The notes: a model not told the origin generated them from the letters alone. Shown: positions 1 through 11,511, counted from the first letter of the stretch. The stretch is DNA of 64,000 bases from Adiantum capillus-veneris (GCA_014529385.2 CM043964.1:105203587-105267586), one strand, 5' to 3'. Program-made: numbers and translations.

Positions 1-300
1 AGTGATTTTAACTTTGACTATCGCTCCATCTTTGATAGTCACAGTGGCTTCCCCATTGTATTGAATTGAGCTTATGAGTTCATGAGCCCTTCTGAAATCA
101 GTTCCCCATGGTGATAGTCGTAGAAAGTTGTCCAATTGTTGGCACATGGCCCTTGCTTGCACTTTTGACTTTTGGAGCAGTGTCCACAATTCTCTTGGAA
201 AGATAGTGGTATTTACTATCTCTCTGTCCATTGCTTGAAATCTTCCGATGCATATATTGGCCGGTATTGCTTCAAGCACTTGTTCTGGATATGGGCCTTC
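1..300 (-). CDS. Unrecognised partial reading frame, open at the left window edge
   Basis: Reading leftward, an open frame of 100 codons starts after a TGA at 301-303 and reaches base 1 without a stop. An internal ATG lies at 229-231 and gives 77 codons. The translation has a balanced, protein-like composition and includes the segments FPRELWTLLQKSKVQARAMC and SPWGTDFRRAHELISS. I see no family signature and do not recognise the protein. No gag or pol motif is visible, so it could be a host exon or a piece of a DNA transposon. The 3' end lies outside the window. Absence of a stop over 300 bases in AT-rich DNA supports coding origin, past or present. Confidence 0.45.
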
Positions 301-572
301 TCATTCGAGGATATATCTATGATCTCATATGTCCCCACTCCCTTTGTGCGTTACTTTGAGGCATCCTGAGGTCAATTTCAGATTGGAAACAGGATTTAGC
401 AATTGATCAAAACTGTCAAAAAGTTGAAGAAAATGCAAACTTTGACCATAAAATGAAAAATGAGCATTACTTTGTCAAAACTACCCCAAATTGGACCAAA
501 TTTCACCACTGCATCTAGGATTATTATAGGCACAAGGACATAAGGTAACATATGAATTCTGGCAAAAAGGTA

Positions 573-975
573 CATGGATTGTGATCCACCTTTCAAAGCG
601 TCTGGCAATTTCAACTAGTGGAGGTTGTTCCTAGCCACATAGGGATGCTACTGTGCAAATGTCTCTAGTTTTGGGGTTTGAGGGACATGGATCGTGATCC
701 ATGTTTGGTAACATATTGAAAATCTGATGATACCAATTGGTAGGGCTCATCAAGATGGTGCCTTGGTCCAAAAATATTGAAAGTTGGATCATTGGTTTGG
801 TACTTAGGTCAATTTTTGGAAATCATCCTAAGACTTAGAGAATTTGGCATTTTGTTGTGGATTTTGGAATCCAAATGACTTGAAACTTCATGGCTAGGCT
901 TTGGTGAATATATTGGGCTAGATGGTATGAATTTTCCTTTGGTTGGGCAAAAAGGTACATGGATCGCGATCCATG
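573..975. repeat. Three dispersed copies of a palindromic motif (ATGGATCGYGATCCAT)
   Basis: Copies lie near 573-590, 686-704 and 957-975. The third holds the perfect 16-base palindrome ATGGATCGCGATCCAT. The first two differ by one or a few bases. Copies 1 and 3 share the preceding context GGCAAAAAGGTAC, which suggests duplicated segments rather than chance. Function is unknown. Confidence 0.5.
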
Positions 976-2306
976 TTGGAAAGATTTTGATACAGCCTCT
1001 TCACACATGTTCCTGTAGGTCTTCCTAGCACACTGGTGAAATATTTTAAAATTTGAACATGTTTCTCTTATGTTTACTCAGTTTTTCAATTTATGGCCAT
1101 GTTTTTCTTGTCTTGACCATATTGGTTTTTAGAAACCACTTTTAGGCACTTCCTTTGACTGACATATGTTGTTGCCTTAATTCTAGATTATTTGTGTCTA
1201 AAAAGCACAGCTTTGCCTAACTCCCTACCAATTTTCATCATATTTTGAATCTATCTGAAAGGGGAAATTGGTCCAGGAAATTTGCACAACTTTGTAGGTA
1301 CTCTTTTTCTTTGTTTTGACCACACTACACCTTTAATGTTACATCTCGTTGATGCTTGTCTTTCACTTTGTTCCAGACTTCCTTCTGTTTCAGTAGCTGG
1401 TTTTGGAATAGAGTCTTTAAAAGTTGCAATTGCTGCTCTGGCCAATGGGGTAGCTTCATATTCTTCTCCTGACCCTACTCCACAAGGAAGCAAACCATTT
1501 CTCCTTTGATTCCTGCCAAATGACCATTTGCAGAATGAAGATAACAACCCATGAGGCTTTGATTATTTTAAAAGCCCTTTTTCTGTCTATTTCTGCATGG
1601 TCAAACATACTTTTGCATCCCCCAGCTAGTGAACAATTTTTGCCACATCATTTTATCATCAAGTTACATGGATTGGGAAAAATTGGGGTGGTATGCTCCC
1701 TATTGAGTGTGTGAAGCATGTGTATGTTGGTATGCGTGCGGACGGTGATCTATATATGGAGGTGTGAAATTTTGATAGTGTTTTCTATTGATTGGGGGTG
1801 TTGTGGAAACCTTGGGCTACAGAGAGGAATTTTTGTTGTGTATTTGGTGTGTTCCCCTTTCCATCTTTTGGTGCCCCCAGGGAGGAGAATCTGATTGATC
1901 CTATTTGAAGGAAAAATCATGGTGTTGGAGTTGATGAAGTGCACATTGTGAAGAGCAAGTGCTGTGAAAGATGGCTTGAGCGGGTTTTCCTACTTTCATT
2001 CGGGTGGAAGATGCAAAAACCTAGATACAAGATTATGGTCTATTCGTGCTAGAGAGCAGACTGACAAGAGGAGATGGCATGGTTCAAGTTTTTACGTAAC
2101 TGGTTTGTGGCAAAGCGAAGAGGTGGTATGAAAGATTATGAGATGAAGAAAAAGTAGATTGGATGACCTTAGTAGCAACTTTTTGATGCCAATTTGTGTT
2201 GGATATGCAGATGTATGAAGTAAAGAAAAAACTGGATGGATTGAAGAAAATCCTAAATGGGGATTTTCAAGCGTTTGTGTGGTAATTGAAACCCTTTGGA
2301 GACAGC
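976..2306. other. Non-coding stretch, no supported feature
   Basis: The DNA is AT-rich with a TTTT-rich part at 1050-1260. Overlapping frames of up to 98 codons occur on both strands around 1250-1547, but neither shows a domain and they shadow each other. A minus-strand frame at 1750-1944 is similarly unremarkable. Probably old repeat-derived DNA. Confidence 0.3.
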
Positions 2307-2760
2307 TTATGGAGGAAACTGTTGCACAAAGTGTTGACTACTCACCAACAGAGTTTGAACAGCCATACCTAGGTTTGCATGTGCATCGTCTATCCAACTT
2401 GGAACCACTTGCACTCGTTTCACCGTTGGAGCTTCCGTAACTGGGAACTTTGGTAGAGAAACCACTTCATCTCTTTGCACCCACAAAACCCTTCGTTCCT
2501 CTGACACCGGCACTTCTCTTTACACCAACCTTGTCTTTACCTCCACTAGTCCAATTGTCCTAGGCACCACAGCATTTGACAAACCTTGTCTAGCATGTTG
2601 ATTCTTCAAGATCTTCTTGGTTTGGCCTCTTGCCAAATTTATCGCTTCAGCATAGGTCACACGCCCATCCACTTCTACCTTATCTTATACATCCTCATGC
2701 AGTCAATCCATAAATTTGGTAAGGGGGAATTGACGCCAAGATACAGGTAATGATGCTTAT
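2307..2760 (-). pseudogene. Decayed gag-like coding segment
   Basis: On the minus strand one frame runs about 130-150 codons with only a few stops, including TAA near 2522 and one upstream near 2690. It contains VDGRVTYAEAINLARGQTKK, resembling the end of the retrotransposon capsid domain, where an alpha-helical Y-x-EA-x-x-x-A stretch is common in plant gypsy gag. Downstream it reads PVSEERRVLWVQRDEVVSL and ends at 2307. No zinc knuckle or pol domain is attached. It is most likely the stump of an old Ty3/gypsy gag on the minus strand. Assignment rests on general gag-like appearance, so confidence is moderate. Confidence 0.4.
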
Positions 2761-3295
2761 TTATTTCTCAACACACGTTTATAAGGCAATCCACACCGGC
2801 ACAACAGCAGACCTCTAAGCCCTAGCTCCACTGTGTGCTCTCTCCTCCCTTGAGGTTGCTTCCTTTCCATAGAGCCAAAGAACAGAGAAGCAAAAAAAAC
2901 TTCCCAAAGAGCTCTCCTCCCTTATAAAGACATTTTTCCCCTCTTTGTGTAGCATCCCACTTCACCACGTGGAAAATTGCACCCAATTGGCCCTTTTTTG
3001 GCACTCCTTTGGAAATTTCTGAATATATTGCCTTTCTCTCCCTTGTGCACACTCTGAACCCCACTTTACTCAAAGGGGGGCAACAATGATGCCGTATCGT
3101 TGCTTCCTTTGAGTGACTTTGCCTTCAAAAAACCTTTTGGGAAAAGGGGTCTCATGCCCCCGTGTCAATGTGCCCTCAAGGGCTGCATTTCCACATCATC
3201 ATCCTGCCTGCATGAGTGGCACCGCCCAAAACCGCCATCGTTCACCCACGGGCGCTGGCGCCGTCAAGACAACGCCACATGCGCTACCTCTATCT
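2761..3295. other. GC-richer flank of element A
   Basis: The stretch 3090-3295 is markedly richer in G and C than its surroundings. It carries overlapping plus-strand frames (3100-3390 and 3113-3319) without recognisable domains. No repeat or gene is supported. Confidence 0.25.
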
Positions 3296-3974
3296 TGCCA
3301 TATCATTTTTATAATATGAAATTACAATATCTACCTCACTCTCAATGCTTTTGTTATGTGGGACCAAATGCTATGTGCAAAAACGGATGACATGGTTGCA
3401 GGCGTGTACATACCTTGCCAGGCAGGCAAGGCCAAGGATGTGGCACCGTTGCATGTTTTACCACATTAAATAATGTCTAATTTAGTTTAGGAATGTAAAA
3501 ATGTATAGTGTTTCAAAGTGGCATGCTCGTTTTTCCTAGAAAGTTCAATGCGGGCAATCTCGGCCAAAAATAGCAGGTTTCATGCACGGGTATAAAAGAT
3601 GTGTCCAAAGTTCTTACCAAGTGGGGAAATGAGGTTCAACATGAAATTTGAGCCCAATGGGATTTTTCCACAAATTTAGGAATTTTGCCCAGCTCTTTTG
3701 GGCTTTTTACAGACAAAAAGGGGTATTTTTGGGCTAAAAATGGCCTTAAATTGGTAAACAATAGCCTAAAAATAGCTCAAAATTCCACATCAATGATGGT
3801 GCCATTGTTTCTCAAGTTGTGTGGGAAGTTTTAGAGCCAAGAATTAGCTCATGTGGGCATATGAGCAAGGAGATACAGCCATTCCTTTACAGGGTGCTAG
3901 TGTAGTCCGTTGTTGCTTCCACTGCATGGTTGAGGTTGAGAGGTCTCCAATTAGGGTTTCCCCTCCTCAAATAA
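3296..3974 (+). repeat. 5' LTR of element A, left part
   Basis: Aligns by eye with 13073-13785, for example ATGAAATTACAATATCTACC at 3316 and 13097, and the run ending in TTAGGGTTTCCCCTC. It stops at AATAA (3970-3974), which is the target duplication of the nested insertion. The first 20-30 bases (TGCCATATCA...) differ from the 3' LTR start TGTCATGTCG. Confidence 0.85.
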
Positions 3975-4443
3975 TGTAAGGTTTCTAGTTTTTGAAACCT
4001 TACAAATTTTACAAAGTTTGTAAAATTAACTTGAAAACCATTGTTGAATGATTCAATCATGGCTGATATTGGTATTTTTGGAATCATAACCAGAGCTTTA
4101 CTATGGTTAGTAATTTTCAGAATCAGAATCTGATAAAATCTGAAAAAGTTACGGGCCGTAAAAGGTTACACTAGGAATTCAATTAGTTAATAAAAATTGG
4201 ATGGTTTTAGTAATTATTATTAACAAAGACATTCTTATCCTAAGGTTCTAGAATTAACTGATATTCCAATTTTCATTAAAAATCAGTAAAATCAACCAAA
4301 ATCGATTTTGGACGCTGAGGGGGTAGTGTGGAGCTGGGGGGAACGTGCCAGAGACTAAAATAGCAGCAGCTGGCGCTACCTTGAAGCTGGGGGCCTACTT
4401 GAGGTGTCAAAACCTGCCAGGAACAACCCAGGGCCCAGAAAAA

Positions 4444-4453
4444 CTATAAAAAG
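4444..4453 (+). promoter_or_regulatory. TATA box of the nested insertion
   Basis: CTATAAAAAG is followed about 45 bases later by a pyrimidine-rich CTCTCTCTC stretch. This spacing fits a U3/R boundary in a plant LTR and supports plus orientation of the insertion. Confidence 0.5.
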
Positions 4454-4895
4454 ACCCCCTTTCCTTCATAAAAATTTAGACTCAAAGCCTTGACACACTC
4501 TCTCTCATTTAGAGAGACCGCTACGCAGAAATCACTAGAGATCAAGCTCTAGTTGGTTAAATTAAATGGTAATTAGTCTAATCCTTCTTAATTAGCAAAG
4601 CTAGGTTAACCTATTTTCTTAATAATTAAAGATTAATCCTATGTATACTCAAAAATCCTCTCTTAATTAAATATTCTCTGCCGATTGTTATAATTAAGCT
4701 TAGGGATATTAAGCTAATTAATTATTATATCATATTAGGACTGAAATTATCCATATTAACCATAAATTAATGGGAATTATATTAATTAAGTTTAGATTAA
4801 GTTGAGATAATTACCAGAGCTATATTAGATTTTCATTAAGCTAGAAAAATTATCTTATAATTTTTTGAGTAATTTTTATAATTAATTAAACAAAA

Positions 4896-5810
4896 TTACA
4901 CTATTTTTGAGAGAAAAATAAAGGGGAAAATAATCAAATTGATTCAAAATTCTTTGATTTAATCTATCAGAGATTAATCACATCTTAAGAAACCCATGAT
5001 AATTATTTTAACCTCAGATAATTAATATACCTGATTATCTTAGTAGAATTACACTATTTTTGGGACAAATTAAAAGAGGGAAATTAGCAAATTGATTCAA
5101 AATGCTTTGAGTTATTTATCAGATATTACTCACATTATAAGAAACCTATGATAATTATATTAACCTCAGATAATTAATTTACCTAATTATATTAGCAAAA
5201 TTACACTATTTTTGGAACAAATTAAAAGGGGAGAATTAGCAAATTGATTCAAAATACTTTGAGTTATTTATCAAAGGTTAATCATACCTTAAGAAACCCA
5301 TGATAATTATGTTAATCTCAGATAAATAATTTATCTAATTATCTTAACAGAATTATACTTTTTTTAGGACAAATTAAAAGGGGGAAATTAGCAAATTCAT
5401 TCTAAATGCTTTGAGTTATTTATCAAAGGTTAATTACATCTTAGGAAACTCATGAGTATTATGTTAACCTCAGATAATTAATTTACATAATTATCTTAGT
5501 AACATTACATTGTTTTAGGGCAAATTAAAAGGGAGAAATTAGCAAATTGATTCTAAATGCTTTGAGTTTTTTATCAAAGGTTAATTACATCTTAGAAAAC
5601 CCATGATAATTATGTTACCCTTAGATAATTAGTTTACCCAATTATCTCAGTAAAATTACATTAGTTTTAGGAGAAAATAAAAGGGGCAACATAGTAAAAT
5701 GATCCAAAACCCTTTGATATAATTATCAGAGGTAGAACACACCTTGAGTAATCGGTGATAAATACCCCAACCTTAGATAAATAGTTTAAATACTTATCTT
5801 CACTAAAAGT
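4896..5810 (+). repeat. Tandem repeat, ~152-bp unit, about six copies
   Basis: The landmark TTACACTATTTTTG or a variant recurs near 4896, 5049, 5201, 5353, 5505 and 5656, a steady period of 151-153 bases. Each unit also contains variants of CAAATTGATTCAAAATGCTT and GATAATTAATTTACC. The last copy (from about 5656) is more diverged. The array is about 75 percent A+T by eye and lies wholly inside the nested LTR-type insertion. Confidence 0.85.
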
Positions 5811-6341
5811 AACAAATTTTGCATATAAAATAGAGAAAGGAAATTAGTAAATGAATTTATCTAATTACCAAATAAATACCTGAGGTCCAAGAATCACTTT
5901 TGAAAGTTGGAAAAATTACCTCAACATAAATGGTTGGTATAACAAATTACTATCAGAAAAACTTTGCCTAAATTAGACCATAAGTATAGGAGGGAAAGGT
6001 TATAAATCAAATTTATGAAAATACCTAGAAATAGAATATATCAAATTACATTGTAGGGTGAGTAATCCATTAACTGATAGGAATTATAATTTACTAACGT
6101 TAAAAATAGAATATTCATGGAATATAGACTAAGGAGAAACCTAGTCAATTGACTTCCCTAATGAAATGGTAATTATGGAAAATTACTTATAGTACAAGGA
6201 AGTTACAGGAGGAATATCTCATCCAATTAACTATCAAGGATACCTACTTACTCCAAAAATCCTTATTTTTGGGTAAAAAGGAAAAAAAAGATTATTCAAT
6301 TAAACTTCTAATTGATTAAGTCTTTTTATAAGGCTGCCGTC

Positions 6342-6551
6342 ATGGCTCCAAAGAGAACCAGAGGAAATCCTCTTACCGAGGAAGAGAATATTAACAACAA
6401 AAGAAATAAAGCCACTAATGACCATGAGGCTGGGCCTAGCCATAGGCCAACAGACGAAAGTCTACAGGCTCCAGCCCAGCAGCACATGAACGAGCAGTCC
6501 CTTGTGGATTTCTATTTTGTTCACTTAAAATCTTTTAAAGTTCATTTTTAA
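6342..6551 (+). CDS. Short basic reading frame inside the nested insertion
   Basis: ATG at 6342 opens a 69-residue frame beginning MAPKRTRGNP, followed by a polar KRNKATNDHEAGPSHRP segment. The frame then runs into hydrophobic sequence (DFYFVHLKSF) and stops at 6551. Basic, proline-containing starts of this kind are common at the N-terminus of plant gypsy gag proteins, so it may be a gag start truncated by deletion. No capsid, zinc knuckle or other domain follows. The upstream region 5811-6341 is AT-rich leader-like DNA; downstream to 7601 is non-coding with G+C-richer patches. The call is tentative. Confidence 0.3.
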   Translation: MAPKRTRGNPLTEEENINNKRNKATNDHEAGPSHRPTDESLQAPAQQHMNEQSLVDFYFVHLKSFKVHF

Positions 6552-7606
6552 GTTAACATTGCATACATAAGGCTAGGAAGGATAAACTGGCTGTAAATGG
6601 AAGGTAACTTTCACGAAACCAATAAGCAATGATTGTAAATAGGAAAGAAATGATTGGGTTATGACTGATTGACCTAGGAAAGAAATGTTTGACCATCCTT
6701 AAGACAGCTTGTCTCAAGACACCTCTGATTTCTTGGAAATATTTTACTCCAGATAATGAGTAATGATGGCGATTCCGCCATCGATGAGTCGGTTTCCTCA
6801 GCGAGCTTGGAGTCTTTACCCTGTGCTTTTTTGTGTTAAGATTTCAAGTTTATCCTAGAGGAACCACCCGGTTGTATGGGCAACCGGTCGGCGTATGGGC
6901 GCCCGGACTTTGGGTGATGGCTTTTTCCACTCCGCTTTTTATAAATAAGGAATGGGTGCCGTTTTTTCTCCTCTGTATAGGTGGTCTTGAGACAAGCCAA
7001 TACTAGTCAGAGATACTTCAGAATAACAGTACCTTGTCTTAAGTCTAAAGATGTTTGTTTGCTCAAAGAATGTCTTCAATACTATTTTCAAAGGTTGTCT
7101 TAATGAAATTCAGTTATTTGTGAAAGTTAAAAGGAATCATTGTTTTAATTGTGAAAAGAATGTGGTAGTAATTAAACAACACAGAAATCATGTGTGAGTG
7201 CGGGGTGGTAAGTGGGGATTGACTAAGGTTGTCAATCATGCACGAGTGGACCTGATTAGTCAGGTAACTATCCATTCCCGCGCACTAAAACATTCAATTG
7301 GAAGAGGAATCCACAAACGGCTGTGTCCTCACATATGTTAGGGGGAAAAAAGTGTTGGCTAAGGAAACCATAATCTGAATGATGAAGTTATAGGGCCGGA
7401 ATAAGATTATTTTTTTTTCGTCCCGTTTCCACTACGAGGCAGAACTAGGTCTCTTTCTAGGGCTATAAACCTAAACCATTCTCAATGGTAAGGGTGAATT
7501 CCCTGGAATTTTTCATGTTTAAGGACTCTGACTTTAGTAGGCCTAGAGACCTGTCAATGGTCCCATCCCGTTTTTGGTGTCGACGGTTTGGGAACCTTAC
7601 AAATAA

Positions 7607-7942
7607 CTACTTAGGCTTCTCCAATGAAGTATTGAAGCTTTCATGAAATGGTCACGACAAGGAATTGAAGCGTATATTTATGGTTTTTAATAGGGTTTTT
7701 AACAGGCCGAATGAGGACTGCATCTGTGAAATTGGGAGCGAGGCTAAACCTAATCATCACACACACAAGAGTTTTGAGTTAATCTTGGTTCTTTTTCAAA
7801 GTGGAGCTTTCGTGGCTGGAGTTTTGTTCTTTTTTAGTGTGTTTGTGGCTTCAAATCATCAATGCCTTGCTTGATTTTTCTACAAATCCTCACAGTCAGA
7901 GGCCCGACACTTTCCTAGTTGCACTACGCACTTCTTGACACA
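7607..7942 (+). repeat. 5' LTR of element A, right part
   Basis: Continues the LTR interrupted at 3974 and matches 13786-14119. It contains GGGAGCGAGGCTA and ends in CTTCTTGACACA, immediately before the primer site. A plus-strand frame at 7665-7874 is LTR sequence, not a gene. Confidence 0.85.
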
Positions 7943-7946
7943 TTTT

Positions 7947-7958
7947 TGGTGAACCCGA
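7947..7958 (+). other. Putative primer binding site of A
   Basis: TGGTGAACCCGA begins with TGG, the complement of the tRNA CCA end, four bases after the LTR. The same 12 bases lie at the same position in element B (25710), so the site is conserved in the family. The priming tRNA was not identified. Confidence 0.6.
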
Positions 7959-8023
7959 CGTGAAGTAGGCTAGGGTGAGGGTTCAAAAGCTTCATTGAAG
8001 GTCTCAAAACAAGGTTTAAAGCT

Positions 8024-9716
8024 ATGGAGCAACAAGAGCAACAGGGGGTTCTGTTTGATCTAATCACAATGAAAATGTTTCAAGCTTTTGTAGTGTTTAT
8101 GCAGCAACAACAAGCTGCAGAAAGGAGGGAGCTCTCCTCAACCAAAGTGCTTCAATATGTGGTGAATAAAATGGATCAATTTAAAGGTAAAGATGTAACA
8201 AAGTATCTTTGTGGATATGTAAAGGATATGGAGCTTCAGCGAGTGCTCGAAGTAGAGATGGTGCAAAGTTTTGGACTTGTTGTGGTTCCTGAGATCAGAG
8301 AGCATGTAAAGGGAATTAGAAATGAGCATGGGGCAACTTCGGAAGCATTCAAATTATCCTTGAAGGAAGAGTATTTCATGGAGGACTTCGAAAGGGTAAC
8401 AAAGAGGACCTTTTTAGAGTGGGTAGTTCGAAGAAAAGAGGGGCTCTTGCCTACCAAACTGCTAAGGGAATTTGAACGCAGTTATGAACAACTTTTAAGG
8501 ACTTAAAAGGCTACCCTAAAGTCGGAGAAGACAGAGCTCTTTTTGCAGGCTACAGGTAAAGAGAGTCAAGAGAAGCTAGAGCTACCACTTGAGGATAAGG
8601 ATGCAGAACAAGGCTTGAAGACTAATTGGAATGAGGTTTAAGACGCCATTTTGCTGCTAACTAAGCAACAACACAAAGAGACAAGATAATAGTCAACCCT
8701 ACTCAAGTCCCAAGTGTTCCCGAGAGTCCTATAAAGCCTGTTATTGTGGTTCCAAAGAGTGACAAGTCCATTCTAGATGATATTTTCAAAGGAATGAAAG
8801 AGCTCAAGTTAAAGCTTACAAGGCTAGAAGAAAAGGAGCAACCATCAGGACAATCTACAAGGCAAAGACCTCAAAACAGAGAAGGCTGTGTAAATAGATG
8901 CATATGGTGTGATAGTACTGACCATGGAAGGAGGGATTGTGAAAGTTTTAAAGACGCTTTGACAAAGGAGCTTTTTTTCTTTAAAGATGAAAAAAATCAC
9001 TTAAGTGAAACAGGTAAGCTCTTAGGGATGAACTTTAGAAAACGCGGGATGAAGAAGCTAGTTGAGGACATGGCTACTAGCCATGCCATCTCAATGGTTG
9101 AGGCAGCCGCCTATGGGTTGAAGGTGGATCCTATTAAGATAAAAGGATTAGTCAAAGTTGGAGAAGAGGATTATAATGGTATTGGAGAGCTATGGCCATG
9201 CGCTATAGAGTCTACTATGAAGGGTAAAATGACTACAAAGGTTTTATATGAAGCTGGAGATTGCATTTGGCTTGAAACAGGTTGGAATGACCCTGTGGAC
9301 TCTTTGTCAGTGCATGCATACATTGCCAAATGTCAAGCAAATGAGGTCGTTACGTAGGCACAAGAATGGGGATGAAGGGCCTTCAAAGTGGGCCACGAGG
9401 AGTGCAAGTAGAAATGACACAGTGCCTCCTAGATCACCTTCCCTGCAACAGATGCATGTCCCCGAAGTGCCTATGCAAGAATCCTCTAAAGAAAAGAAGA
9501 AGGATGCAACAAAATCCAAAGCAAAGGGTCTAGCCTACAAACTCCAATCTGATATAGAGGTAGCAATGGATCTCAAAAAGGTTTTGGAAGAGAGGATTCT
9601 AAACAATAAGGTGGAATTTACCTTGGGTGAGGTCCTTGGTATAGCAAACTGGGAATTCCACAACGAAATAATTGATATCATAAAGAGGAAGCGACAGTCT
9701 CTTACTGAATCTATCC
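8024..9716 (+). pseudogene. gag of element A, broken into several frames
   Basis: ATG at 8024 begins the nucleocapsid/capsid precursor. The first 160 residues contain a glutamine-rich MEQQEQQ start and a helix-rich capsid-like region ending at a TAA at 8504-8506. Coding resumes in other frames at 8746-9357 and 9248-9781. A CCHC zinc knuckle is intact near 8905-8945: CIWCDSTDHGRRDC, spacing C-x2-C-x4-H-x4-C, expected to bind the genomic RNA. It is followed by NFRKRGMKKLVEDMATSH. Stops and frameshifts rule out a functional product. The homologous gag of B (25789-34590) shows the same domain order. Confidence 0.8.
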
Positions 9717-10400
9717 ATGTACAGCGTGAAGAAAGAGACTTTAAATGCGGAGGGTGTACAGGTCTATGGCGAGCAAGGTGAAGAAACTATTGTTGGATGC
9801 TACAAGTTTAGGGGAGGAGTAAAACATGTTCGCTTCTTGGATGATGAAGATGAAGTGGAGACCACTCACAAGAGTTACTACTTGAAGAGTCATTGGGAAA
9901 GAGCAACTACTAAGACCCTGGTAAAAGTAGAAGACTTAGAAGAGACATACATTGTGTTAATAGATCATGGGTTGGAAATTAACCTCATGTAAAAGAGTCT
10001 TTATCAAAAAGGCAAATGTCCAATTGATATAAATCATGGATGGATGATTCGTGCAGCAAACAACTCGTTAGGGGAGCTGTACAGAGCTTGTCCAAATGTA
10101 AATGTGACTATAGGGGATGTGAAAGATGACTAGAATTTCTTTGTGCAGGAGATGTCTACATACCCTCTTATACTTGGGAAGCCATACATCACTGCTACTC
10201 GCATAGAAACCAAGGTGATGGATGATGGTCAACTTATGCAAGGATTAGGAGTTGGGATGGGAAGCGTGCACTACAGTTCCTTACTGTTTGTGTGTACCAT
10301 GAAAGAACCGTGAAAGTCTTAGAGAGAAACCCTTATCAAAGACAAAAAAAGAATTCAAGGACTACAGGGATATGAGGGGGTTTTGCCATGTACCATTGTA
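9717..10400 (+). pseudogene. Aspartic protease domain of element A
   Basis: The frame at 9717-9992 leads into LIDHGLEINLM, the position of the retropepsin active-site motif, where D-S/T-G is usual and D-H-G is seen here. A TAA follows at once (9990-9992). Beyond it the protein-like sequence continues with stops and small indels, including IRAANNSLGELYRACPN and the flap and C-terminal motif YPLILGKPYI near 10160-10190, the ILG/LLG element of retropepsins. Element B has the same domain with D-H-G and YPLILGQPYI at 34723-35337, so the D-H-G variant is shared by the family rather than random damage. Confidence 0.75.
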
Positions 10401-10720
10401 GAGTGGATTGCAGTGGTACAAGAAGAGAAAGGTTCTTGCATAATGTATATGCAAAAGAAACATTTTCTACAGGTTTTGTAGTATTATCAGATTATGGATC
10501 TATTGCTTTTACAGAGTGTAAGGACTTAAAGCGGGGTGAATGACAACACATAAATAGTGTACAAAGAGGTTTGAAGATGAATGGTTTGCTAGAAGATGAT
10601 GAATGCATTGCATGTGTGTTTGATAAGTGTTCGTTTGTGGATACTGTGCAAGATTTGGAGTCTTCAGTGGATTGAAATTTGCATATGGGAAGTGAGGTCG
10701 TGAAATTATGTTTAATAGAA
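10401..10720 (+). other. Unassigned pol linker before the RT remnant
   Basis: Decayed coding-like sequence corresponds to the linker between protease and RT in element B (35338-36000). Comparison with B shows that the whole N-terminal and catalytic part of RT is missing here. The junction lies between about 10690 and 10720. Confidence 0.5.
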
Positions 10721-11060
10721 ATGTACAAGGTCATTGGCGAGGTTGGAAGAGGTGAACCTTACCTTGTCTTGCCAAAAGTCAGTGTTTGGTATGAATGAAG
10801 TTCTTATTGTGGGACATATGTGCGGGCCATATGGTAGAAGGCCTTGTCTTGCAAAGATTGATGTAATCTAGAGAATGAAAGAGAAATGTATAAATGTCAC
10901 TAAGGTTTGAAGGTTCTTGGGTGCATGCATGTTTTATGTTATCTGGATTCCGCATTATGCACATGTAGCAGAGCCTTTGTATCAGCTTTTGAGAAAGAAC
11001 AAAAAGTTTCAATGGGAAAAGATTCATACCCATGCCATGAGAAAATTAAAGAAGTTGGTC
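10715..11060 (+). pseudogene. C-terminal remnant of reverse transcriptase (element A)
   Basis: Reads LEEVNLTLSCQKSVFGMNEV, then LIVGHMCGPYGRRPC and RFLGACMF, matching the RT thumb and connection region of element B at 36600-36807. The catalytic F-x-DD core present in B at 36490 is absent, so this copy cannot reverse transcribe. The sequence continues through WIPHYAHVAEPLYQLLRKN toward RNase H. Stops occur (for example TAG near 10869), confirming decay. Confidence 0.75.
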
Positions 11061-11064
11061 TCTA

Positions 11065-11511
11065 ACTTTGAGGAAGGCAAACTATGAATGTGGAAGATAT
11101 GTAATCGTGACAGTGGATACTAGCCCCACAGGAATTGGATGGGCGCTTGGGCAAGATGATGATGATGGCAAGCGATATGTGGTGAGGTTTGGAGCAAAAG
11201 TCCTAAGTTCTCATCAACGCAACTATCCAGAGGTAAAAAGAGAGTTATGGAGATTAGTCACATCTTTGAAATGTGACAAAGAGTATTTGATAGGAGCAAA
11301 TATAATTGTGGAGATTGATTGTCTACCCCTTCTTGGAATGATTACAAGATGCTCAAATCCCGACATAGCTATGTTGAGATGGATTGCCTACATAAAGTCC
11401 CTGAATCCAGAATTTATGCATATTGCAGGGAAAGATAATCCAATTGCGGATATGCTTTCAACAGCAAGGTATGAAAATGAAGAAGACATGGTGTCAAGGG
11501 CGATGATGTAG
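11065..11511 (+). pseudogene. RNase H domain of element A
   Basis: A 147-residue frame carries an RNase H-like fold of the Ty3 type. It starts in VIVTVDTSPTGIGWALGQ, where the Asp of VDTS is the first catalytic acid. RFGAKVLSSHQRNYPEVKRE supplies the catalytic Glu, IIVEIDCLPLLGMI the second Asp, and HIAGKDNPIADMLSTARY the C-terminal H-x-x-G-x-x-N/D motif. The domain would remove RNA from RNA-DNA hybrids during reverse transcription. The wording RFGA...KRELW and PLLGMI recalls fungal Ty3 elements. The frame is intact across the domain but joins a deleted RT. Confidence 0.8.

Larger units (their letters stand above)
3975..7601 (+). mobile_element. LTR-type insertion inside the 5' LTR of A (solo LTR candidate)
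   Basis: Comparison with the uninterrupted 3' LTR shows the extra DNA exactly. It begins TGTAAGGTT, ends AACCTTACA (a 9-base terminal inverted repeat with TG...CA ends) and is flanked by perfect 5-bp copies of AATAA (3970-3974 and 7602-7606). These are hallmarks of integrase-mediated LTR element insertion. No second copy of either end is visible inside, so it is either a 3.6 kb solo LTR or a non-autonomous element. Inside are a TATA box (4444), a 152-bp tandem repeat (4896-5810) and a short basic frame (6342-6551). No pol motif is present. Confidence 0.8.

Noticed and set aside
1251-1547. 98-codon minus frame and 75-codon plus frame overlapping it
   Set aside because: They are mutual shadows with no domain, and there is no supporting repeat or gene context.
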